Below are positions 11,789 to 25,469 of a stretch of 64,000 nucleotides of DNA, in pieces. Origin of the DNA: Sclerurus mexicanus (Eukaryota; Chordata; Aves; Passeriformes; Furnariidae); NCBI GenBank assembly GCA_013396755.1, contig VWZF01003613.1, positions 252,267-316,266 on the forward strand. Direction: 5' to 3'. The translations under genes and the position numbers were made by a program. How positions within the stretch are numbered: position 1 is the stretch's first letter; the number at the start of each line of letters is the position of its first letter. Below the pieces are notes generated by a model. It made no database searches. It saw only the letters and a program-made list of their open reading frames with translations, and was not told where the DNA came from.

Positions 11789-14670
11789 AATTACTATGAG
11801 TTACAGTATATTTGTTAAGGACCAAAATTATAGTGAGTATAAGATAGTTACACATATCATGTCTCAGTGGGTTTTAGTATCATTTACAAGATTGATTGAA
11901 CATATAAAACAGTACTAACATTAAACATCTGGTAGCTGTTAGGAAATACACAACACAATAAAAATTATATTTTTCAAGTCAGGAGAGACTAGAACAGACC
12001 TTTGTACATGGGAAAATATTGAAAACACTAACACAAATTTTTATTTGAGTCAATGATAACATGCTATTCTAAAATTATATTCTTCTAGGACTTTAAGTTT
12101 CAGTTTATTTACTATTATTATTTTTACTGCTTTGTTTTGATTTTTGGGTTTTGTTTTTTTCTTCCCACAGAAAAAAAAGCCAAATAGTTTTGCAGTATAA
12201 ACATTTAATGTCTGAGTAACCAATCTCTCTCTTCACTCTTACTTCACTTCTCCCTTTTAATATACTGCAATAGCTATGTTCAAGAAACATCTATCAATGT
12301 ACACATGTAAATGTAAATGCTAAAGTAATTTTAAAGGTTTTATATATAACATTAAAAATATTTAGCATAACTATTCAAAGCACACAAAAAATATAAAATG
12401 GAGACAATGTGGATAAACACTCCTAGTCAGCTCTTATGTGTTACTATCACATTTTTCCAGATGTGATACTAGGAGGGAGGTATCACAAATATAAAAACCC
12501 TAGATAAAAAGAGGCAAAGAAGATAAGTCCAGCAGAATAACTCACCGAGGAAGTGGCTTACTCATCAGTCTTGACTTCCTGAGAATTAACACAGGAGAGA
12601 TGCCCTAACTCTATTGTAGAAATTCACTGGCTAATGCCTCACACACTTAAAAGATACAAACATATAAGAAACAAAGTTTCCTTACAGTTAATGTGCCGAA
12701 GGTTCTACTTATACTATTGTAACAATCAAATGAAGTAAAATCAGTCAAGCACACATGTTCACACAAACGGCAGTAAAATGAGTATAGCTGTTGTATTATT
12801 TCAGTGCCAACTCATAAAGGTCTTAGCAGAACATAAGAAATTTGACCATTAGCTATGTTATTTTTGGAATTCAGAAGCACATTTATGTATTACTAGAAGT
12901 ACAATGGTTCATAAAATCTAAAACTTGCTGAAGGGCAAAGAAAGTTCAGTTCATGCAAAATTCAAGCTGCAAATATATATAGTGACAAATACACACTAGT
13001 CAATGTTTTTGCCTCTACAGGCGATTCTCTGTCTGAACTTCCACCAAGAATTATGTAAGCTCAATATAGTCATAAAACAGAATTAGCTCTCAGTATAATA
13101 TGCATTTATAAATTACATGCTGTGTTTTCAGTTTCAGAATGGACAAGTGCATAGGGATCTTTTTCTGTAGCTATTTTAATTACAGAAAGCATCTTCTTCT
13201 CCAAGGCAATTAAAATACTTTCATATGCATTTGCAAGTATTTTTAATATTGCAAGCTTTTATTTTACCTAAAATATCCCCAGTGAGAAGAAAATAATACC
13301 TCAGTGAGAATGTATTTTAATGCTTCATTAAAAAAAAAAAAAAAGAAAAAAGAACAACGTTCTTTCTCATACTTCTGTGAGATGAAACTGTTCATGGTTT
13401 TATTCTTAATACCTAGATATGGATTTCCTCTGGTAATTTTGGCTCATTCAGAAAGGGAGTCACTAGAGCCTTATTTCAATGACTGGTGATCCTGGTGAAA
13501 ATTCAGATCATCTCTGGTGATCTATTAACACATACGTAGTACATTGAGGACAATACACTATAGGAAATGCCTACTCTATCACTTCTGTCACTTCTAGCTG
13601 CCAATCCACCAGCAGAGAATGCAAAGTTATCTCAGAGTCTGGTTTATTCTTTCATTTTCTCTATATCTCATGAGAAACATCTGCCTTTTTTAATAGTTCT
13701 CTCTTGTTTGTAGGGAACAGGAATCTGAAGAAAAGCCAAAGCAACTATTAGTAACTTAAGCATTTAAATCCAAACACATGGTGAAATACAACTATCCAAG
13801 GAGGAATAGTATGCATGCTATACAGCAATGTTTTTATCTTTATTCCTTGCTTAAGTGTATATAGCTACATTTGTGCAATGGAGTACTAAGTGAATGCTTA
13901 GAACTTAAACCTACCAGTATTCTAGTCATCTCCTGAAGGACTAACATCATCTTAATTTAAAAAATCCAAACAAAATTGTAACACCTAAGAGAAATCAAAT
14001 TAGTAATCCAAAGAAAAAGAAGACATTTTTTCAAATAAAGTAGCTTAAACAGGAAATTCACTCTAACTAAATCTTTATGTGGGGATTTTTCAAAATTTTC
14101 ATCAAGCCGTTATGAAATTGATATCCATTGTAGTTCCATGAATTGTTGCTTTATGGTCATTTTAGTACAAATTAATTTACTTCCCTACACATTGTTTATA
14201 TTTATCAGATAGACATGTAAATAGTTTCTCTACCAATTGGGTATCCCCGAATATTTCCATTTCTCCAAAGTAAAATCACTAGCTTTCACAGCAACTAAAA
14301 AAGATAGTAGTCATAAATGCAATAGTAATTGAAGATTTACTTCTAGTAAGAATATAACTCCACTATCTTTAGTACTACAAGAAATCATTTAATCCACACT
14401 GCCAAAGAGACAGATGATACTGTTCAAAGACATACTCTGAGTATTTAAGTTGCATTTTTTAAAGTAGGTATAGTCTTAAACTAGAACTAAATATTGGAAA
14501 GAGAAAAATACTAGAGACAGAGAATAGAAGAAAACTAATAATGGTATTAAAGGACATAATTATTTTAGTGGATTACAAGGTCAAGATGGAGAAGCATCCT
14601 AAATGAAGCACTAAAAACCAAAATAAACTTATGCATATTACACTTTAGCAGGTTCTATAATACAGTCCTA
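11789..14670. other. Intronic sequence, no gene recognised
   Basis: AT-rich, with a T-rich GTTTT patch at about 12120-12162 and an A run at 13330-13344. The frames at 12105-12290 and 13304-13489 run through these low-complexity tracts and are chance frames. Confidence 0.7.
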
Positions 14671-14820
14671 TGACCCATCATTGGAAGTGTTCAAGGGCAA
14701 GTTAGACAGTGCTTTGAGCAACCTGGTCTAGTGAAAGATATCTCTGCCTGGAGCATCAGGGCTGGACTAAATGAGCCTTGAAGGTCCCTGTCAACCCAAA
14801 CCACTTGATGATTCCATAGA
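14671..14820 (+). mobile_element. CR1 LINE 3' terminal fragment (about 150 bp)
   Basis: Plus-strand CR1 3' end: TTGGAAGTGTTCAAGGGCAA, GAGCAACCTGGTCTAGTG and the tail GATGATTCCATAGA at 14807-14820. It is 5'-truncated to the last 150 bp. One of only three plus-strand (antisense to GRIK2) copies. Confidence 0.88.
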
Positions 14821-17800
14821 TTTATGTTTACTAAAGTTTCATTATCTACTTTTTTGTTTGTTCTAGATACAATCTCTTCCTTGTTACACATATTCTACAG
14901 CTCGCACAACAAAGAATCTCTTAACCAGATATTTTTTTTTTCATTTTTGAAAATAATATATCTGCTCACAGTACACTATAAACACTAATAATTTTATGAG
15001 GTGTCAGAAGCAATATCAATGTGTTTATCTTTCTACAAGTTTAATAATTAATCACATAAAAAAAATCTACAAATACCTTTATGGCAGAATCATATATTAG
15101 AACTATACAAGAAGTATGAAATGTTTGGAGACACAAATGGATACCAGAAGATATTGAAATTTATACTGAAGACAGGGTGGCATTTGTGTATGGCAAAACT
15201 AACTAAACCAGTTTCATGTATAATGCAGCATCTATTCAGACACACCAGTGAAAATCCAACAAAAGTCAGGAACTACATCTGAACTGAAAAACATAATACT
15301 TTAATGAATTAAGCCTTTCTCTAACTACAAAGAAGTACCTTTCCAAGTCATACTAAAAAAGCTTGAGCTTGATTAGGGAATGAAAATAAAGACTGTAGTA
15401 GTCATGGTGGAGACAATGGCTCTAGGAGGAAAGTCAATGGAGTATTAAATAGAAAATCATCTGTTTTCAGGTTTTACTTCACCACTAATACATACTCCAG
15501 TGAGCCATTGTCTGGTAGAGGGGACCTTAATTTTCTGGTAGAAAATTTACATGCATTTAGTGTAGCTATTCATATAATAATGTGCAATCACCTCTTTATA
15601 AGAAATTTCAAAGAAAATGTCTGCTTTCCCAGCATGGTACCTCCATTAGCACATACAGCTGCCTAGCGAACTCAGAAGACTTAATGCTATTCCATTACTG
15701 GCTCTAGAAGGTCTCATTTTCTAATCTTGACCTACTTGATGGCTCATACTTGCTCAGAAAACAAAAATAATTCTCCCCTAGTTTGCCTTCCCACAAGGCA
15801 CTACTCCAATGGATTAATTCAAAATAGATATACATAAATAATCTTATTTTACCAGTTAGAGACTTCTAGGTCAAATGAAGATGTTAAACTAGTACTGGAG
15901 TATGCTTGTTGTTTTTTGTTGGTTTTGGTTTGGTTTGCATTGAATTGGTTTTGTTGTGAGTTTGTTTGTTAAAAAGAACCAAAACAACCCACCCTTGGAT
16001 TCTTGTTGTTGTCTAGATTATAAGAAATAATACTGAAAGAACAGCATCATAATAAATTGACCCATGCAGCCCCTGGCTAATCTGAAAATGATATGGAACC
16101 TCATAAACATTTTTAGTACTTTATACAATTAGGAACTTATCAAATGAAAAGTTCTCAAGGTTTGTCTACTTTTCTGACATACAAAACTTCTATATTTATT
16201 TAAAGAATTCAAAACCACTTCCTCCCTCTTTCCCTCACTGGCAAGAACTAAACTGTTTGGGTTTACAGAGTGCAACATGAGAAGAGATAATTTCATCAAG
16301 GCTCTACAAAATATGCGTAGGTGGTCTCAACAGATACAAGTGAGAGTCTTCACTAAATGTTATCAGGAAAAAAGTAGCATAGATATAGCTTTTGACATGG
16401 TTATTAACTTTGCTACCTAAGCCCTATCCAACCAGATTACTTGTTAAGAATTTCCTTCAAGTGGTAAAATCTTCAAGAGTTCACAACAATTAAAAGATAA
16501 CACACTTGGGAAAATTGAGTCAGTACCAACAACTGACATTCTGGAACCAGTCTTGAAAACAAAAAGGTTCTTGTGTTTTAAGGAAACATCAAGCAGTCAA
16601 TGTTATTTACTTACAAATTCTATGGTCTTATTAGTGCATTTTCAGTTATTTTATTAAAATACATCACCACCTTAGTGTGTATGTAGTAATTGATTCAAGA
16701 TAGGGCACCAAAGTAATATAGTCCCTATGAAAGAATAGATAGCTCCCTAAAGGGAGCTTTACCATTCATAGTACAGTAAACACAATTTCAAATGTCAAAG
16801 AACAATAAAATAAAAACTGTGGAGGGTTCTCTATATGTAAAACCCAGATACATCAGAAAGGAATAATTTCTTTTAAGTTCAATCATTTAAAATTGGCCAG
16901 TCCATCATGTAGGTTCCCTATCGTCTCTTCAGTAATATAGTTTATGCAGCATTTTTAGGACAAATTTCTGTATTCTTCCTGTGCTGACTGCAAAGGAAAT
17001 GTAAGCAATTACTAGATATTTGAATTTTACATGGATTAAGTTAGGAGAGGCAAATTCCACACATACTGTTTAGGCATCTTCTTCATTAGGAGGTATGTAT
17101 GTACAGTTCACTCTGAAGCACAGGCAAAGGATATTAAACTTGTTCTCTGGGCAGTTTATCTGCAAACAGAAACAAATGAAGCCTAAGACATGGCCACCAC
17201 CATGAAAGAATATGTCTGAATATGCCACTGCTGGACAACTTAGCAGACCACTAGCCATTCCTGGAAAGGTTCTACATGGTTTGCCACCAAGCTTTCTACA
17301 AGGTTGTCAGATCAACAGCTGCATAAAAAGGAGACAGGCAGGTTGATCACTATGATGTACAGAATAGAAAAGTTGAATTCGTGATTCTCCTTATATTAAA
17401 ACACAACAAATCAGTCAAGTTCTGAATGGAATGTGGAATTAGTAGTTTTCTCATTGTTTCTTTTTATGATGTGCTCATCATTTAAATATTGGACGCTTTC
17501 AAATTCTCAGTACTTTTTAAAGTTTGTTTCTTTGGGATGTAATTATGTTTGTGTTTCTGGAGAGCTGTAATGATCAGCAACTTTGACTATCTTATAAAGA
17601 TAATCAGCATGTCTTATAAACACCCCAAAAGTGCACATTCCAGGAGAGATGCAGCTATCACTGTATTGCTCCTTTTACTGAGTGAATTCATTGAGTGTTT
17701 AGATACTAGCGTTAGACAGATATATTGGTTGATATATTCCAACACATCCTATGTGACTCCATAAGCTTAAAAAACTTTGAGACCACACTATATTTGATGA

Positions 17801-18120
17801 AGTTGGAAGTTGGAATCTGAAAAATTCACATGCCCATTAGGATTAAAATAATCAGGAAACAATGCAGATACTTCTCCCCAAATAGAAGGATAACTTCTAG
17901 AAGAAAAATAAGAACTGGTATTCTAGTTTACCAGTTATATTATGTCTGTATTATTAAACTACAATTCTTCATGAATATGAGGACAGTTTTCAATTTCATG
18001 GCTCTAACTGCTGTTGCTTATGGAGAGGTTCCTCAAATCTAATAGTGCTCTTCAGAGATGAATCTCTCAGAGGACAGCCCGGGGTAGCTATTTGCTATAA
18101 ACCGAAGATCGTAAAACAAT
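14821..18120. other. Intronic sequence, no gene recognised
   Basis: AT-rich with a GTTT/GGTTTT-rich tract at about 15905-15972 and a compact near-palindrome at 16741-16758. No exon or transposable element recognised. Confidence 0.7.
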
Positions 18121-18552
18121 CCTGAAGACATCTCAGTACTTCCCTAGTCCAACACCTTACTCCTTTGACATTGTTTTCCATGCCACTTCTGATGACAGAC
18201 ACATTGTCCAGAACTTTATCGGGTCTTGAAAACCTGCAAGGATAGAGACTACAACTTCTCTGAGCAATCCATGCCACTGCTTTACTTTCCCTACAGTGGA
18301 AAGGTTTCAGTTTATGCCTTTGCTCTCATGTTTATGCCATGTATAATATAAAGAAAAGCTTCACCCTGTCTTCTTGATAGTCCACTTCAGGTCTTAAGGG
18401 TCTGCTGTTAGGTCTTCAGGAGGCTTCCTTTTCCCCAGGCTAATTCCTTCAACTTCTCAACAGCTCCAGTCCCTCAGTTCTGATAATCTTGATGGCCCTC
18501 CACTGAACTTGCTCCAATTTACTGAGGTCTTTCTTATACAATGAAGCTACAA
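18121..18552 (-). mobile_element. Old, highly diverged CR1-like fragment
   Basis: The plus strand carries, in the CR1 minus-strand order, a degenerate GAGCAATCCATGCCACTGC, CTTCCTTTTCCCCAGGCTAA, CAGCTCCAGTCCCTCAGTTC and GATGGCCCTCCACTGAACTTGCT-like segments. These correspond to the 3' region of CR1 but diverge much more than other copies here, so the family within CR1 is uncertain. Confidence 0.7.
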
Positions 18553-19339
18553 CATATGTTCTGTTTGTGCTTTCAAATGTTACATTTGAAATGCTTAAAT
18601 GTTTTGTTTGAGTTCTGAAGTATTTTGTTCAGTCTTCTACTAACCCCAGGAAAAAGTAATTCCATTTTCATTTGGTTGATGTTTTACTACTTCCAATCAC
18701 CCAAGTCAAGGAAAACACAGTTTAGAGTAGGGAGAGGGGGGACAGAGGTCACACAACAGACCTAAATATCTCTCTCAGAAGCCGTTTTTAAGAGGATAAA
18801 GTTGCATTACTGTAGCCTAAGTAAACACATAATTCCATGATTTGGAATGGGTTGTTCCCAGAGATACTCCTATCACACACACAAAACAAAGCATAAAAAT
18901 AATTTTTAAAAAGCTTATAACAAGAAAAAAAAAAGAAAAAAGAAGAATAAAACATACCAATAACTTTTTAAACTATTTCAAAGCCTTAAATGAAAATGTT
19001 TTCCATGTACATTGAACTGCACTTGTCTGAATCTTACCTATCTGTAATAATGCAAACTGCTTAACAAATTAGGTACTGCATTTCAAAATTATGACAACTT
19101 ATGGTTGTCATAACAACCATAATAATACAGAATAATACTTGACTAGTTCTGAAAAGCTGAACACATCTCTGCAAATGAAGAGACAGGAACATGTGTTTTC
19201 AGGGAACAACTCACTCTTCAGAAGCAAATAATTAATAAATCTTCCACTAGAGCTGGTGGACTAGTTGCTGCTAATTTATATTCCCAGAAAAGACCGTCAA
19301 TATTTTTCTCTAACAAACATAATACCTAGTAACCTTTAA
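18553..19339. other. Intronic sequence with two overlapping hairpins
   Basis: AT-rich, with an A-rich patch at 18925-18945. Its only notable structure is the pair of mutually exclusive hairpins at 19089-19122, listed separately. Confidence 0.7.
19089..19122. repeat. Two overlapping, mutually exclusive 10-bp hairpins
   Basis: Arm 19089-19098 (TTATGACAAC) pairs perfectly with 19104-19113, leaving a 5-nt loop. Arm 19099-19108 (TTATGGTTGT) pairs perfectly with 19113-19122, leaving a 4-nt loop. The two stems share bases, so only one can form at a time. No function is known to me. Confidence 0.85.
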
Positions 19340-19498
19340 CATCAACCACTCCAACCATTAATGCAGCAATACCAAGTCCACCACTAAACTGTGTCCTTCA
19401 GCACCACGTCTACCTTTTTAAATATCTCCAGGGGTGGTGACTCAACCACTCCACTGGGAAGCCTGTTCCAGCACTTGACAATCCTTTTCTGAACAAAT
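19340..19498 (-). mobile_element. CR1-like 3' fragment, diverged
   Basis: The plus strand reads CCACTAAACTGTGTCCTTCA, TTTAAATATCTCCAGGGGTG and GGAAGCCTGTTCCAGCACTT, which is the reverse complement of the CR1 3' untranslated region. About 160 bp, with no terminal octamer. Confidence 0.78.
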
Positions 19499-21209
19499 GC
19501 CATATGTTAGTATGCACAAGATAAAGAAAACAAAACACTAATCTATACATATATATATGGATTTGAAATCTGCTTGTAATCTCTTGTCAGATCTTCTGTC
19601 GATATATTTTTATTCAAGCATCATCCTCATTAATCTCTTAATATACAGTTTTTTGAAAGGAATGTGATCTTTGCCTCAGAGAATTGTTAGAGATGATTCA
19701 AAAGCTGACAAAACACACTGATTTTTTTACCAATGCTTTTCTCCTGATTTTTATTATGTCCAAGCTAAACTTCAGTATATGTACACTTTATTATGATGTT
19801 TCACACTTCACAGTTCATCGTATTCATCTTTCATTTGTATGTTTCCAAGTATATCCCCTATGAGTTTTGTTTTGGGGTTTTTTTAAGAGTAAATCCTAAA
19901 TGATAATCTGATTTTATCAAGTGCAGAGTAACTTCTATATAATTGACAAATAATTTTATTTTTTGCTCAATACAGCTGATTTTGTTAAATGAACACACAC
20001 ACTTTATCTGAGTGGAGAAAATAATGCAGTTCTCACTTTTTCCTATGTCTTTCTCCAGACAAATTGCAGTTATAATTTACTTCTTTTTATATTAGATTTA
20101 AAAATGTCTTTATAAATGTTAATAAAATATTTTCTCATAACTAAAGTAAGCTTAAGCTTTATGTTCAGCCTTGCAAACCTACATGTAAAGCTCCTTATGT
20201 TCCAATTTATAAACAAGGGAAACAAAAGTTTACTTTATATGACACAGCTGCACTTGAGGCCATATGACTTACTTTTCATTTATAAAGAGCTTCTTTCATG
20301 ATCTTCACATTTAAGTTGTTTAAAAGTAGTTTCCTGACATTGCTGTGTCTATTTCTAAATGATGACCTTTATCTAAGATAAGCAATAATAAATATATAGG
20401 CAAAATGTGAAACAATCAAGTCAAAGTAATGTAAGCATGTTCTATGCTAAAAGAAACAGAGACAACACTCTGTGATGCAACTTGACATAAATTTCATGTT
20501 TTCATCTAGATATTGTCTCAAGACTAAGATCAACCAATGAAGACAGAGAACCCTACTTGTATTAACATTGAGGAATATTCATTTTTTTTTAAATAAGTTT
20601 GTGTTATTATTTTCCTAGTTAATTACAAAACTGTGGCAAATCCAGGCATATACTAATCAAAATCATTAAGCACATCTTTGCTTTGGACAAAGATATGACA
20701 ACCTAACTGCTCCAAAGAACAAAGAAGCCTTTCTAATTGCTCCCAGATGTTGCTATAAATATTTTAATCTGAGACAGAAACATCTCCTTCCATGAATACA
20801 GATTCTAATTTTGCAGTTTGTGATCATACAACAAACCTTAGGCTGAGGACCTTACACACATGACAGTGCTGTTTGAACAGAAAGGGGTACGTCAGTGTTT
20901 AAATTTCTATATTCAACTAGAAGTTGAAAACAAATCTCAAGTCTAGAGCAGATACTTCTATGTGCTTAATAATTTATTTAAAAAAAAATAAGAATGAAAA
21001 ATATCTTTAGAGGTAGAAACAGCAGAAATACTCATAGAAGACATAGAAGTTGCGAGGATCACAGAGGTTTCCCTGTGTTGTCTTTCATAGAGGTATAGTA
21101 CACTAATGGCAAAAAGAAATTCCAACATCAAACTAACTCTCAAACAAGTTAATGCTCAGAAAATAAAAACTTTTACAGACCTTTCTTCGTGAAAGTATCA
21201 TTACTAAAT
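19499..21209. other. Intronic sequence, no gene recognised
   Basis: AT-rich, with an imperfect TA tract at 19546-19558. No exon or transposable element recognised. Confidence 0.7.
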
Positions 21210-22850
21210 TAGATCCCTCGACCTCTATACACATCCATGGATGAACAGAACCTGATCCTTACAAGTAATTTCAATTACCTGGACATTGTTTGGAAAACAC
21301 AACAGAATGCAACTCATCCATCAGATTCCTGGAATGCATTGAGGACTGCTTCCTACTACAGTTGCAGGACATACCAACACATTGCCATATTTACTGCTCA
21401 TACACTAAGACTTATTTGGCAACATGACCACAAATGGCAGTTTCAGATACAGCAATCATAACAACATGGAGTTGAAGCTCCTGCTGAGCACAATGCAGAC
21501 CAGTATTGGGACAAAGATCTGGATTCTATAAGAAACAACTTCAATATGTTTAGAGGGCGGCTGTGAGGAATTTCATGGGAAGCATTCATGGAGGTCAAAG
21601 GAGCTTCCATATGCTGAGAGTTATTCAAAATAACCCCCTGAAAACAAGAAAACAATCCATCCCCTACAAAGTGAAAGAAAGGCAGCAGAACAAAAGATCA
21701 CCTTGGTTTAAAAACAAGGTTTTGGGTGTGCTCCACAGGAAAAAAAAAAAAAAAGACACAAAAAAACCCAAACCAAAACCAAAACCAAAACAAAGAAACA
21801 AACAAAAAAAAATACCTGCAATGGAAAAGTGGCCAAATACCCACTGAGGACTACAAGAACTTTGCCAGGGAATGCAGAGATGCAGTCAGGAGGGTTAAGG
21901 CTGAAATTAAACTGGGCAAAGATGTCAAGAACAAGAAGAAAAGGTTCTTATCTTGTGCCTACATGACCAGTAAGCAGAAGCACAAGAAAGACACAGGCCA
22001 ATTGCTGAAGAGTTGCTGTCACAAAACTGGATGCTAAGGGGGCATGTCAGAAGGTGAAGCCATCTTACAGAGACAGCTGGGTAGGCTGGCAATATCTGTA
22101 TGCAATTTAAGAAATAATAGTGCAGAGATGACATAATCAAAGAACCCAGTATGGGTTAAAATCTGTGTGATTGGGAAGCAGCCTTGCTGAAAAGAACTTG
22201 GACATCCTTGTGGACAAGAAGCTGAAGATGAGCCAGCCATGAGATGTTGCAGCAAGAGACAAAAATTAGATCCTGGGCTGCACTCACAGAAGCATTACTA
22301 TCAGAGATACAGATGTGACCATCTCATATGGCTTAGCACCTGTCATGCCACATCTGGAATACTCTGTCCAGTTTTGGTCCCCACAACTAAAAGAAACAGA
22401 AGACTCAAATGCATAGAGTCCAAAGGATCACAACACCAATCAGAGGACTGGAAACCTGCCCTCTGAGGAAAGACTGAAAGATCTAGGACTTTTCTCCCAG
22501 GAGAAGAGAAGGCTTGAAATACTGAGACTTTATTTCAGTACTTAAGGGGTGGCTAAAAAGAGGACAGAGACTCTCTCTTTGCAAAGATCCACATGAGGAG
22601 GACAAAGGGCAATGGGTAGAAGGTAAAGGGAAGAGGTTTCAGCTTGAGAATTTGTTTACAAGGAGAATAATCATAGGAACAACCTCCCCAGGAATATGAT
22701 GAAGTTCTCATCACTGAAGGCTTTCAAGACACAGTTGGACAGAGTGCAAGATAATCTCATCCAGCTCCCATTCCTATGAAAAGCTAGACAAGATGATATT
22801 TCAAGGTCCCTTCAAACCTGGGCTGTTCTTTGATTCTACAAAATTCACCA
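21210..22850 (+). mobile_element. Old CR1 LINE, long ORF2-bearing copy with internal deletion
   Basis: A plus-strand CR1. The 5' portion (21237-22060) corresponds to the endonuclease end and the linker before the reverse transcriptase: the frame at 21726-22037 has the CR1-like stretch KNFARECRDAVRRVKAEIKL. After about 22110 the sequence jumps to the C-terminal region (KLKMSQP-like, then CTGCACTCACAGAAGCATTA) and the 3' UTR, so most of the RT domain is missing. It ends near a GCTGTTCTTTGATTCTAC tail at about 22838. Frames are broken by stops and by an expanded A-rich tract at 21739-21812. The left boundary is uncertain. Confidence 0.85.
21739..21812 (+). repeat. A-rich AAACC/AAAAC simple repeat inside the CR1 copy
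   Basis: A run of A followed by several CCAAAA and AAAC units, interrupting the CR1 ORF2 remnant between GTGCTCCACAGG and the segment encoding QWKSGQ. It is absent from the CR1 order expected here, so it is a local expansion or insertion. Confidence 0.85.
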
Positions 22851-25469
22851 CTGGCTAAAAGATGTTTCTAGGTATTCTGGTTTTCTCAAAGAAGTTCAGA
22901 ATAATCCAGTCAGGAAATTTTGTGGACATCACCTTCTAAATTAGCCTAGCAACTTCAGGAAATATGTGGCCAGCAGTTCTCCAGTTGCTACCTCAATGTT
23001 TCCTGGCTTCAGTTCTAGATGTACATTACTGTAAAACTGTTTGCTCAGGAAGACCTTCTCCTTTCAGCATTCACATTAACACTAATCCCACTGTGTGAAG
23101 CACCCAAAGGATTATGATAGAAATGATGACCACTGTAGCAAAAACAAGTTGTTGATTTGATTTTTTTTTTAATTTGAAGATAAACAAGTAATAAAAAAAC
23201 AAACTTCTTTGCAGTAATCTTGCAGATAAGAATATTCCTTCAGATACACAGTTATTTTTATTTAGATTCTACCTGCAATCTTACTCAAACATTGGAATTG
23301 GATCAGAATAACTATATTGTATTTTAAGAAAATATGAGGTTAAGAAATCCAAAGTAGTCTAAAGCTAATTATGTTTATCTTTTTATATAGACAGCATTGA
23401 GAACAATCATATCAAAAGGCATATATAACTTCCAAAATGGTATTTCCTGAACTATGCCTGCTATCATGAAGAGACTGAAAAAGATTGCCCCTTATGCTCT
23501 GAAATACCTTGAAATTCTCTTTCATTCTTTGCTCAAAATAAGCGTGTGAAGGAGTGTAACAAAAAATTCACAGAAAACATTTTTTTTCACTTGAGTGACC
23601 TTTGTAGTCCCATTTAAACACATTATATACTTCACATTAAGTGTTAAAGTGGTCCAGTTGACTTCAACGGGACTACTTGACAAGCATTGTACTGCTTTTC
23701 CAGCAAGAACGCACATTGAACATTTTGTTGAACTGACGCCTCTATAAACAGATTGAATAACACATCGATTGCTACATATGACAAAAAGAGATGAGATTTT
23801 GTTTTCATAAGCAATATATAGAGAAACTACATGCACAGAATATCCTTTACAAAATAATGCTTTCTCAGTAGCATTTCACCACAAGGCTCAAATAAATGAT
23901 CCTACAGGATCAACATAAGGAACTTTTAAAAAGTTTAGTATTTATTTCCAGCACATTACAGAGACTGTCATCATCTGATTTAGGTTACAGCCTTATCACT
24001 GGTGTTAAAATACTACACATATATTCAGGCCTTAGGAAGTGGGAGTATGAAGAGATAAAAACTTTAATATCTGAAATCTGTTTCATAGTATCATGACACT
24101 TAATTACCTTTAGTGCATTCAATATGTGTTTCTTACCTATTTCCTACACTGAATGTGGCTTGGGAGAGTAGAGGCCTCAGGTTCACAGAGAAAATATATT
24201 ATAATGAAAGCATATTAATTTTGTTTCCAGCCTAACACAGACCTCTGTGTTCTGATGCAGATAAGGGTTGCTGCTTGATTTTTTCTAGGCACTGTTTAAT
24301 AGCTCTGCATGTGTGCTTTTGGCAATAGTATTCCCGCCAGACTGCTTAAGTGGAAAATATATTTACTGCTACAATTCTAGTTAGAAGCTTGACTAAGCAG
24401 CCTAATTTCCTGCATGTAGATAGCATAATTCAAAATATCAAGAATACATAAAACATTCACAGAAGGTCAGCAGACATGACTTTAGACTTTTAAGAGACCT
24501 TTGATCTTCTGAAATGCCAGAAGGGTGGAAGTCAGACACAATAGTAAGGGGATAAGCAAATAATAGGGGAAGTAATATCTTTTACTAGACAAATCTATAT
24601 ACATCTGGAAATAGGTAAACAAAAAATAAAAAGGATAAAATTCAAGCACATAAGCCTACAGGTCTTCAGCAGAGAGAATGGTATTCCCTGAAGATTGTTT
24701 ATTTCTATCAGCTATGTCAACTGGTCCAGTAACTAGCAAGTATTAATTAGCAACAGAAAGGAATAACATATTATTGGTTTTCATATATCAGAAGCAAATA
24801 ATGAATGAAGACAGTTACATCTTACAGCTACATCCAAATTGACCATCTGAATATTCAGAGGCAAATATTTACCTATGATTTTCACTCTTTTTCACTCCAT
24901 TACAGTATATAGTGTTTAATAGTCCATTTTAAAATAATAATAAAAAAAAAAGGCAACTCTTCATCTGCATTACCCTATCTGAGCCTGGAATGCATGTAGC
25001 AAACTAAAGGTTAGACAAATTATACACATACATTGATTTCCAAAGGACCAGGATTTTACCCAGAACATAGTTTTAAGCATCACTATTCAGTGTAGTGCAT
25101 ATCAGTCCTATCGGTCACTGCCATAGTAAAGCTGATGAACACACAATGAGAGCTAAATTGATGTTCCCTTCTCTCCACAAATTATTTACCTTGTTGCTTA
25201 ACCTAGCACGTCTACACTGTTACTATTTTACATCCTACAACTGTAGCCACGATTCCTAGAGTTATTAATTCCTGCAAATAAGTCTGCTGGTTATCAGTTA
25301 TGCTGCTCCTCAAGGCAAAGTTCTAAAGGTAATGGCAAAGGAAGAGAGTAAAAGTAATCTTGGTTTTTGTTCACTTTTCCTGAAAAGCTACAATAAACAC
25401 AGTGTATAAATAAACAATTAAAATTAGTTTCAGAATGCATATCCTAAGAAAAACTTTATAGCAACATCT
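22851..25469. other. Intronic sequence, no gene recognised
   Basis: AT-rich. A 104-codon minus-strand frame at 23522-23836 resembles no known family. No repeats beyond short T and A runs. Confidence 0.7.

Noticed and set aside
21563..22466. Lysine-rich plus-strand frames of 94-103 codons
   Set aside because: Part of the degraded CR1 ORF2 plus an A-rich tract coding for poly-Lys; not a host gene.
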